A DNA stretch of 12,151 bases from an uncultured Flavobacterium sp. (GTDB lineage: Bacteria > Bacteroidota > Bacteroidia > Flavobacteriales > Flavobacteriaceae). Below are positions 6,549 to 12,151 of this stretch, piece after piece (within the stretch, counting starts at the first letter, position 1; each line of letters opens with the position of its first letter). The position numbers and the translations under genes are program-made. The notes beneath the pieces are model-generated. The model searched no databases and was not told the DNA's origin. It saw only the letters and a list, made by a program, of their open reading frames with translations. Location of the stretch: the NCBI GenBank assembly GCA_946480635.1, contig CAMLKV010000027.1, forward strand, positions 1 through 12,151. Reading direction: 5' to 3'.

Positions 6549-7505
6549 TTATTCATTTGTATAAAGTTTTATGATTTTATCAACTATGGTTTGTGCTAAT
6601 TTTTCTTTGCTTTCAAACGTCCAGCCGGCTATATGCGGTGTAAGTAAAATATTTTCTGCTTGAAGTAAATATTCGAAGGCTTGTGGCTTCTCTCCTTCAA
6701 AAAGATTTTCGAAAGAAAGTTTTTCGTATTCCAAAACATCCAACCCTGCTCCTAAAATCTTTCCTGATTTTAATGCTTCAACAAGATCTGCAGTAACAAC
6801 ACTATTTCCTCGTGCTGTATTAATAAACCAAAAAGGTTTTTCAAATCTAGCAATGAAATCAGTATTTATCATCTTGTCAGTTTCTGGTGTCCAAGGTGTA
6901 TGCAAACTTAAAACGTCTGTCTTTTTACATAATTCTTCGAGAGTTACTTGTCTTGCATTTTCATCACCTACATTTTCAAGAATATCGTAACACAATACTT
7001 CAACATCAAAACCTTTAAGTTTTTTGGCAAACGATTTCCCCATATTACCATAACCAATAATCCCCACTGTTTTTCCATCAAGTTCATGTCCCCTATTCGC
7101 TTCTCTATTCCAATGGCCTGAACGAACTTCTCTATCCGCTTTATTTAAGTTATTAAAAAGCGACAATAACATTCCTAAGGCATGCTCACCAACAGCATTT
7201 CGATTGCCCTCTGGAGCAGCTATTAACCATACTCCCTTTTCTTGAGCATAATCACAGTCAATACTCTCTAATCCAGCCCCAACACGAGCTATAAATTGAA
7301 GATTAGTAGCTTTGTCTAAAAATTGCTTATCTATTTTAAAACGACTACGTATTACTATACCTTGATAATTCTGAATTTTATTTTCTACTTCCTCCTTTGA
7401 AGAAGCAAAGTCTTCTTCGTTACTAAACCCAGCATCTTGTAATTGATTCCAAAGCAAAGGATGATTACTGTCTATGTGAAGAATTTTAATATCTGATAAT
7501 GTCAT
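6549..7505 (-). CDS. D-isomer-specific 2-hydroxyacid dehydrogenase
   Basis: NAD(P)-dependent oxidoreductase of the D-2-hydroxyacid dehydrogenase family (which includes SerA and D-lactate dehydrogenase), 318 residues, cytosolic. The Rossmann domain has VGIIGYGNMGKSFA with GYGNMG at 151-156, and Asp174 at the end of the next strand, which favours NAD over NADP. Catalytic residues are in place: Arg232 in NTARGN, Glu261 in LDVLEYE, and His291 in LTPHIAG. ARVGAGLESID (73-83) is the substrate-loop segment. There is no ACT domain, so a feedback-regulated SerA is unlikely. The frame stays open to a TTG at 7526, but I chose the ATG at 7505: a -7 element (7524-7531) overlaps that TTG. The gene stands alone, divergent from the CorA gene. 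Substrate unknown; phosphoglycerate or another 2-keto acid is possible. Confidence 0.92.
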   Translation of the reverse strand: MTLSDIKILHIDSNHPLLWNQLQDAGFSNEEDFASSKEEVENKIQNYQGIVIRSRFKIDKQFLDKATNLQFIARVGAGLESIDCDYAQEKGVWLIAAPEGNRNAVGEHALGMLLSLFNNLNKADREVRSGHWNREANRGHELDGKTVGIIGYGNMGKSFAKKLKGFDVEVLCYDILENVGDENARQVTLEELCKKTDVLSLHTPWTPETDKMINTDFIARFEKPFWFINTARGNSVVTADLVEALKSGKILGAGLDVLEYEKLSFENLFEGEKPQAFEYLLQAENILLTPHIAGWTFESKEKLAQTIVDKIIKLYTNE

Positions 7506-7523
7506 TTCAAAAGTAATATCTTT

Positions 7524-7531
7524 CAAAGTTA
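7524..7531 (-). promoter_or_regulatory. Promoter -7 element of the dehydrogenase gene
   Basis: The minus strand reads TAACTTTG, matching TAnnTTTG, 18 bases before the ATG at 7505. A T-rich GTTTAA lies roughly 20 bases further upstream at the -33 position. Its location rules against the TTG start at 7526. Confidence 0.5.
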
Positions 7532-7600
7532 TCTAATTTGACTTTATTAAACTTAAAAAAAATTAAGGTTATTTTAAGTTTTTCCTTAATAAAGAAAACC

Positions 7601-7608
7601 TACATTTG
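7601..7608 (+). promoter_or_regulatory. Promoter -7 element of the CorA-family gene
   Basis: TACATTTG matches TAnnTTTG and is followed by CACC, a common context at flavobacterial transcript starts. A T-rich GTTTTTCC lies about 19 bases upstream at -33. It implies a leader of roughly 100 bases before the CorA start, long for this genome. Confidence 0.5.
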
Positions 7609-7635
7609 CACCAAATTTTGATATTCATATTTAAA

Positions 7636-7718
7636 ATGGACGATTCCCAGAGGAAATATTATTAATTATGAACAAGATAGTCATGCTTTTGACACTTGTT
7701 CAGAAAAACAATGGTTAA
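7636..7718 (+). promoter_or_regulatory. Leader with two tiny ORFs upstream of the CorA-family gene
   Basis: ATG at 7636 opens a 9-residue ORF (MDDSQRKYY, stop 7663-7665). Two bases later, the ATG at 7668 opens a 16-residue ORF (MNKIVMLLTLVQKNNG) whose stop (7716-7718) overlaps the transporter's ATG at 7711 and lies 4 bases before its next ATG at 7723. This spacing would suit translational coupling or a regulatory leader peptide. No codon-usage or conservation evidence is available here, so it may be chance. Confidence 0.25.
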
Positions 7719-8652
7719 AAGTATGAAAAACTACTTCAAAAACGGAGCTTGTGGTTTAGAAATGACCAATAGCTTAAACCAAAACTGCTGGATTAATATT
7801 GAAACGCCAACACAAGAAGACAAAGATTTCTTGCTGAATGAGCTAAAAGTTCCAGAAGCCTTTTACAATGATATAGAAGACATCGATGAAAGACCACGTA
7901 TTGAAGAAGAAAACGGTTGGCATCTCATCATCATGCGTATTCCTTATAAAAGTAACAATCCTAAACTACCTTTTACCACAATTCCTTTAGGTCTAATTTT
8001 TAATGAAACTCACTTTATTTCGGTTTGTTTTTTTAAATCTGAAATGATTACTGATTTTGTAACTTATACGCAACGCAAAAACTTGACAGTTAAAAATCAT
8101 TTTGATTTAGTATTGAAACTATTGCTTTCGTCAAGTATTTGGTACTTGAAATATCTAAAACAAATTAACCAACGCATCAAGTTAGCCGAAGATAATTTGG
8201 AAAAATCAATCAAAAACGAAGAACTACAAGCATTGTTGGAATTAGAGAAATGTTTGGTATTCTTTATTACTTCTATTAAAGGAAATGACATTTTATTTCA
8301 CAGAATTAAAAACATTAAAAGTGAAAGAGAAAATTTTGACGCAGATCTTCTGGAAGATGTGGATATTGAGTTAAAACAGGCTCAAGAAATGTCAAATATT
8401 TATAGCAACATTCTATCAGGAATGATGGACGCTTATGCTTCTGTTATTTCCAATAATTTGAATGTTATCATGAAGCGATTGACATCTATTTCAATCATTT
8501 TGATGATTCCAACCTTAATTGCCAGCTTGTACGGAATGAATGTACCTAATTCTTTAGAAAAGAATCCAAACGGACTTTTAATTATTGTTTTAGTTTCGGG
8601 TTTTCTGGCAATGATAGGTGCCTTTCTATTTAAAAAGAAAAATCTTTTCTAA
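7711..8652 (+). CDS. CorA-family magnesium transporter
   Basis: Inner-membrane divalent-cation (Mg2+, possibly Co2+ or Ni2+) channel of the CorA family, 313 residues, close to the usual length; CorA proteins form pentamers. The N-terminal cytosolic alpha/beta domain (about 25-125) includes EDIDERPRIEEENGWHLIIM, the usual D-x-x-x-R-P-R segment. A long helical stalk covers about 130-255. Two C-terminal membrane helices sit at 258-274 and 288-308, joined by the pore signature YGMN (274-277), and the protein ends in a short Lys-rich tail. The frame is open to a TTG at 7696; I took the ATG at 7711, and the ATG at 7723 is an equal candidate. It is convergent with the MgtE gene, sharing 4 bases (stop TAA 8650-8652), with no terminator between. 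Confidence 0.92.
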   Translation: MVKSMKNYFKNGACGLEMTNSLNQNCWINIETPTQEDKDFLLNELKVPEAFYNDIEDIDERPRIEEENGWHLIIMRIPYKSNNPKLPFTTIPLGLIFNETHFISVCFFKSEMITDFVTYTQRKNLTVKNHFDLVLKLLLSSSIWYLKYLKQINQRIKLAEDNLEKSIKNEELQALLELEKCLVFFITSIKGNDILFHRIKNIKSERENFDADLLEDVDIELKQAQEMSNIYSNILSGMMDAYASVISNNLNVIMKRLTSISIILMIPTLIASLYGMNVPNSLEKNPNGLLIIVLVSGFLAMIGAFLFKKKNLF

Positions 8653-10001
8653 AAGCCTAGAATAATTCGGGCAATTGAAAAATAAATCAAAATCCCAAGA
8701 ATATCATTACTGGTTGTAATAAATGGCCCCGTAGCTAAAGCGGGGTCAATTCCGTATTTATTTAGAATGATAGGAATAAAGGTTCCATTAAGTGAAGCAA
8801 TTACGATTACTGAAATTAAAGCCACTGTTACTGTAATTCCAATATGCATTTCAAAATTAAGCAGATAATAACTTCCCAAAAATAATATTGCAGCTAGAAT
8901 AATACCATTTAATAAACTCAACGACAATTCTTTTAACAAGCGTTCCACAATACTTCCGGTGATAGCGTTATTTGCAAGACCTTGTACAATGATTGCTGAA
9001 GATTGCACTCCAACATTTCCTCCCATCGCAGCAATAAGTGGTGTAAAAAAGAAAAGTTCTGGATGCGTTTGCATGGCTGGCTCGAACAAACCTAGCACAC
9101 GCACACTGATAAAACCTCCAAACAAAGCCAAGACCAACCATGGCAAACGAGCACGTGTTAATTGTAAAATACTATCATCGGCCTCAACGTCTTGCGAGAT
9201 ACCGGCTGCCAACTGGTAATCTTTATCAGCTTCTTCTTTAATTACATCTACGATATCGTCGATGGTGATACGTCCTACAAGACGTCCCATTTCATCTATA
9301 ACTGGAATGGCTTCCAAGTCATATTTTTGCATGATACGAGCTACCTCAACATCTTTAGTATCAACTTTAACGTAATCTACTTTTTTAATGTAAACCTCAC
9401 TAATAGGTGTTTTTGTAGAAGTTGTCAATAGATCTTTAAGTGAAAGTCGGCCTTTTAAACGATCTTCATCATCAACAACATAAATAGAGTGCACACGAGT
9501 AACATGCTCAGCTTGCTGGCGCATTTCCTTGACACAGGTCAGTACATTCCAGTTTTCGTTAACTTTTACTAACTCTTTACCCATCAAACCTCCGGCTGTA
9601 TCTTCGTCGTAACGCAATAGATCAACAATGTCTTTTGCATGTTCAACATCTTCCAGCTCAGAGATTACTTCTTCTTTTTTAGATTGTGGAAGTTCTGCAA
9701 TAATATCAGCAGCATCATCCGTGTCTAATTCATCTAACTCTTCTGCAATTTCTTTTGCAGATAAACTTCTAAGGATTTTGACACGTACTTCTTCATCAAG
9801 CTCTAAAAGAGCTTCCGCAGTTTTTTCCGAATCAAGGAGTTTAAAGACGTAACTTGCACCATAATCGTCAAGCTCATCCATAATATCAGCAATATCAGCA
9901 AAGTGGACATCCTGCAACAAGTTTTCTAATTCTTGCGCACGGTTTTCACTAATAAGTTGTTCGATTTGAACAAGAAAGTCTCTACTGATTTTAAACTCCA
10001 T
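8649..10001 (-). CDS. mgtE: MgtE-family magnesium transporter
   Basis: Mg2+-gated Mg2+ channel of the MgtE/SLC41 family, 450 residues, full length, acting as a dimer in the inner membrane. Domains in order: an acidic N domain (about 20-128) with repeated ELD/DDAADI helices; a CBS pair (about 131-258) with [30 protein letters not shown] and [20 protein letters not shown]; a linking helix; and five membrane helices (about 283-448). The pore region has [14 protein letters not shown] (324-337) and [15 protein letters not shown] (419-433); Asp433 matches the pore aspartate of Thermus MgtE. The acidic residues at the N/CBS interface are the known Mg2+ sensor. It starts inside the end of rsmA (11-base overlap), so translation is probably coupled. 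Its tail overlaps the CorA gene by 4 bases. Confidence 0.96.
   Translation of the reverse strand: MEFKISRDFLVQIEQLISENRAQELENLLQDVHFADIADIMDELDDYGASYVFKLLDSEKTAEALLELDEEVRVKILRSLSAKEIAEELDELDTDDAADIIAELPQSKKEEVISELEDVEHAKDIVDLLRYDEDTAGGLMGKELVKVNENWNVLTCVKEMRQQAEHVTRVHSIYVVDDEDRLKGRLSLKDLLTTSTKTPISEVYIKKVDYVKVDTKDVEVARIMQKYDLEAIPVIDEMGRLVGRITIDDIVDVIKEEADKDYQLAAGISQDVEADDSILQLTRARLPWLVLALFGGFISVRVLGLFEPAMQTHPELFFFTPLIAAMGGNVGVQSSAIIVQGLANNAITGSIVERLLKELSLSLLNGIILAAILFLGSYYLLNFEMHIGITVTVALISVIVIASLNGTFIPIILNKYGIDPALATGPFITTSNDILGILIYFSIARIILGF
8725..8747. repeat. GC-rich hairpin inside the mgtE 3' end
   Basis: GGCCCCG (8725-8731) pairs with CGGGGTC (8741-8747), including one G-T pair, around a 9-base loop. 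It lies about 75 bases past the CorA stop and codes for the conserved DPALATGP of MgtE. There is no T-run, so it is not a standard terminator; it may only reflect coding constraint. Confidence 0.35.
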
Positions 10002-10770
10002 CGGCTGCTATTTTTTGAGTGAGTTCTATGAATTGTTCCACCGAAAGTTGTTCCGGACGGAGGTCAAAGATACTATCTTCTCTCAAATTATCAGTCATGT
10101 TAAAGCTTTTTAAGCTATTACGAAGTGTTTTTCTTCGCTGATTAAAGGCAGTTTTCACAACGTTAAAGAATAATTTTTCATCACAGGGTAATTTGTAATT
10201 TTCCTTGCGGCGCATGCGCATTACTCCTGATTTTACTTTTGGTGGCGGTGTAAATACATGTTCCGATACTGTAAAAAGGTATTCGGTATCGTAAAATGCT
10301 TGCGTTAAAACCGAAAGAATTCCGTAAGCTTTGCTTCCTTTTTTTTCACAGATACGCTCAGCAACCTCTTTTTGGAACATCCCTGAAAATTCAGGAATTT
10401 GATCTCGCATTTCAAGTGTTCTGAAAACAATTTGCGATGAAATATTGTATGGAAAATTTCCTATAATAGCGAATGGTTCATCACCAAAGACTTCTTTGAT
10501 GTTGTACTTCAAGAAATCTTTTGAAATGATTTTGTTACTTAATTTCAAGTAATGGTTCTGAAGAAATTCAACCGATTCCGTATCAATTTCAATAACGTAA
10601 GTATCTATTGGTTTTTCCAATAAATATTTTGTCAAAACCCCCATTCCAGGACCTATTTCCAATACTTTTTTATAACCATCAAGGGTTAATGCATCGGCAA
10701 TTTTTTGCGCGATGTTTTCATCGTTCAGGAAGTGCTGACCAAGGTGCTTTTTTGCTTTTACTTTATCCAT
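9991..10770 (-). CDS. rsmA: 16S rRNA (adenine1518-N6/adenine1519-N6)-dimethyltransferase
   Basis: RsmA/KsgA, the near-universal SAM-dependent enzyme that dimethylates two adjacent adenines in helix 45 of 16S rRNA late in small-subunit assembly. The protein is 259 residues, normal for the family. Motifs: [11 protein letters not shown] (7-17) at the N-terminus; SAM-binding motif [10 protein letters not shown] (36-44); the acidic residue pair EID (61-63) after strand 2; and the catalytic NFPYNIS (105-111), the N-x-P-Y motif of N6-adenine methyltransferases. [11 protein letters not shown] matches the conserved F-x-P-x-P-x-V-x-S segment. The C-terminal helical domain carries [12 protein letters not shown]. 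It starts 12 bases after the DUF4286 stop and overlaps mgtE by 11 bases. Also known as ksgA; loss gives kasugamycin resistance in other bacteria. Confidence 0.97.
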   Translation of the reverse strand: MDKVKAKKHLGQHFLNDENIAQKIADALTLDGYKKVLEIGPGMGVLTKYLLEKPIDTYVIEIDTESVEFLQNHYLKLSNKIISKDFLKYNIKEVFGDEPFAIIGNFPYNISSQIVFRTLEMRDQIPEFSGMFQKEVAERICEKKGSKAYGILSVLTQAFYDTEYLFTVSEHVFTPPPKVKSGVMRMRRKENYKLPCDEKLFFNVVKTAFNQRRKTLRNSLKSFNMTDNLREDSIFDLRPEQLSVEQFIELTQKIAADGV

Positions 10771-10782
10771 TCTTCAGATTTC

Positions 10783-11094
10783 TTAGTGATCAGAAACTAG
10801 CTCTAATTCTGTTCTGAAAGCCAACATTTTATCTCCAAAAAGACGTAATCCTTCCTCACGTAAACGATCTGCATCTTCATCATAATAACGTTGTAATGTT
10901 TCTTTACAATCTGTTGTGTATTGGATTGAATATGTAACTCCGCCCATTTCTTCTTCAACCAAAACTTTTACCATTCTGGCAGCAGTAAACTTACCAGTCG
11001 CCAAAACATCAGCAATGTGCTTATTTTGCATCCAGTCCATCCATTGGTCGTGAACACTTTCGTGTATATTAATAGTAACGTTGTAGATTATCAT
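10783..11094 (-). CDS. DUF4286 family protein
   Basis: Small soluble protein of unknown function, 103 residues, of the DUF4286 family typical of Bacteroidota. It starts MIIYNVTINIHESVHDQW, has the central pattern IADVLATGKFTAARMVKVL, and ends with the strand-like LAFRTELELVSDH. The layout suggests an alpha/beta ferredoxin-like (ABM-type) fold. I chose the ATG at 11094, since family members begin MIIYNVT; the nine-codon upstream extension to 11121 does not look conserved. Its stop lies 12 bases before rsmA, so the two are co-transcribed. No exact -7 element was found in the 71 bases before it; transcription may come from the TPR gene. Confidence 0.85.
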   Translation of the reverse strand: MIIYNVTINIHESVHDQWMDWMQNKHIADVLATGKFTAARMVKVLVEEEMGGVTYSIQYTTDCKETLQRYYDEDADRLREEGLRLFGDKMLAFRTELELVSDH

Positions 11095-11165
11095 ATTTTT
11101 GTGGATTTGCTTATTTTTCAATTATTTATTCGAATTAACGAAGTAAAAAATAGCCAATAAACTGT

Positions 11166-12151
11166 TTATAAATTAGTATCTCCTCTGAGTTTTCTGAAGT
11201 TGTTTCTTGCGTCTACAAAGTAAATACTATCCTGATGATTGAACAAGATTTTTTCATATAAACTCTTAGCTTTTTCATTGTCCAAGAGATTCTTTCTGTA
11301 AATCTCTGCTGAAAAAAACAAAGCTTCATCGATGTAAATTTCTTCTGCAAAACGATCAATTATTTGTTGGTAATAACTCACTGCTTGCTGGTAGTCTCCT
11401 AACTTCTCATTAATTTTTCCAATTTGCAATAGCGTTTCATCTTCAATACTTTGACCCTTATGTTGTACTAATATCGTTTTAAATTGCTCTAAAGCTGCTG
11501 CGTTTTTATTCTGATATGCCAAGAAATCAGCTCTTGCATATTTTTTCAGAGCCACTTGAGTTGAATCCTCTACAGTGTTGTCTGAAATCAACAAAAACAA
11601 CTGCATCGCATCATTCGCAATAAGTTGTGACGCAGATGATTTTAAAACTTTAAACTGTTGTTGAGCCCATTCAAAATCTCCTTTATAGTAGCTTGCCTTT
11701 GCCATTTTTAAACTTGCTTGATGCGCCATTTCATCGTTAGGCAAGTCATCTTCTACTTGAGCATAATAAATAATTGCTTGATTAAATTTTTCGTCTAATA
11801 AAAGTACATCTGCCAATTCTAATTTCACATCTGCCTTTTCATATAGATTTAACGGAAGTTCTAAAGCTTTTGTCAAAACCGACTTTGCACTTTCAAATTG
11901 TTTTAGATAAAAAGCATCAAAATGCGCTTTTAAAATTTGCAATTGCAATGTGCTATTTGATATTCCATATTGATTAAGAAGCTGATTTATTTTTTGTGCA
12001 ATCGTAGCATATTCCTGTGGAGTTGCTTTCTCGATATCAAGTTCTAACAATTCTTTATTGACATCTAAAATTATCCCTTTGTCTTGAGTGTTGGCTAAAA
12101 CAAATTCTAATATTTCTATAAAGGAAAGAATGAGAAAAGCTAAACATAAAT
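11166..12151 (-). CDS. Tetratricopeptide repeat protein, partial (N-terminus beyond the right edge)
   Basis: Helical-repeat protein of unknown partner; 327 residues are visible and the frame stays open through the window edge, so the true start lies outside. A TTG at 12050 should not be taken as the start, because the in-frame upstream sequence reads as plausible protein. The first visible residues (LCLAFLILSFIEILEFVL) are hydrophobic and may be a membrane helix or the end of a signal region. Several TPR-like units follow: AKSVLTKALELP, FNQAIIYYAQVEDDLP, FEWAQQQFKVLKSS, NAAALEQFKTILVQH, YQQAVSYYQQIIDRF and EKAKSLYEKILFNH, ending in YFVDARNNFRKLRG. The tail resembles TPR scaffold proteins of the BamD/YbgF type seen in Bacteroidota, but this is only resemblance. 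It ends 71 bases before DUF4286 and may share its transcript. Confidence 0.85.
   Translation of the reverse strand, partial: LCLAFLILSFIEILEFVLANTQDKGIILDVNKELLELDIEKATPQEYATIAQKINQLLNQYGISNSTLQLQILKAHFDAFYLKQFESAKSVLTKALELPLNLYEKADVKLELADVLLLDEKFNQAIIYYAQVEDDLPNDEMAHQASLKMAKASYYKGDFEWAQQQFKVLKSSASQLIANDAMQLFLLISDNTVEDSTQVALKKYARADFLAYQNKNAAALEQFKTILVQHKGQSIEDETLLQIGKINEKLGDYQQAVSYYQQIIDRFAEEIYIDEALFFSAEIYRKNLLDNEKAKSLYEKILFNHQDSIYFVDARNNFRKLRGDTNL

Noticed and set aside
8725..8747. GC-rich hairpin as a rho-independent terminator for the CorA gene
   Set aside because: No T-run follows on either strand, and the bases encode a conserved MgtE segment.
8959..9852. Plus-strand open frames within mgtE
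   Set aside because: They are antisense shadows of the well-defined MgtE reading frame with low-complexity Ser/Thr-rich translations.
1..12151. CRISPR arrays, tRNA or rRNA genes, insertion sequences and phage genes
   Set aside because: I saw no regularly spaced repeats, no tRNA-like cloverleaf with T-loop signature, and no transposase, integrase or phage structural motifs by reading; a covariance search was not possible.

Overview
The window looks like a chromosomal segment from a member of the Bacteroidota, most likely Flavobacteriaceae and probably Flavobacterium. The DNA is AT-rich. Several genes start just downstream of the Bacteroidota-type -7 element TAnnTTTG, with no Shine-Dalgarno sequence needed to explain the starts. 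The gene families also fit: a fused acyltransferase of OlsF/GlsF type, a DUF4286 protein, a DUF2752/TM2 cluster, and a structured intergenic element of a kind common in flavobacterial genomes. I see no phage, IS, CRISPR or tRNA/rRNA sequence, so this is mostly core genome.

Left part (1-2345, all minus strand): the N-terminal part of an aldo/keto reductase runs off the left edge. Next come an OmpA-family lipoprotein with a long coiled coil and its own intrinsic terminator, a compact structured element (1461-1524), and exodeoxyribonuclease III. Divergent from the nuclease, on the plus strand, is a two-domain acyltransferase (2484-4286) that probably makes an amino-acid-containing lipid. It ends at a strong bidirectional terminator.

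Middle part (4320-6300, minus strand): a tight operon of small membrane proteins reads TM2 domain, DUF2752, DUF4870, then an M48 zinc metallopeptidase. The peptidase is interrupted by an in-frame TAG just before its HEIAH motif, so it is annotated as a probable pseudogene. The operon's function is unknown. A 250-base AT-rich gap follows, holding a repeated 10-mer and a possible small-protein remnant.

Right part (6549-12151): a D-2-hydroxyacid dehydrogenase (minus) is divergent from a CorA-family Mg2+ transporter (plus), which has two tiny upstream ORFs in its leader. The CorA gene meets an MgtE-family Mg2+ transporter tail to tail with a 4-base overlap. mgtE itself overlaps rsmA/ksgA by 11 bases, and rsmA follows a DUF4286 gene by 12 bases, giving a DUF4286-rsmA-mgtE operon. 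Upstream, a TPR protein lacks its N-terminus because it runs off the right edge. Two unrelated Mg2+ channel families side by side, one coupled to a ribosome-maturation methyltransferase, is the clearest functional theme here. The undescribed candidates are the TM2/DUF2752/DUF4870/M48 operon, the structured element and the corA leader.
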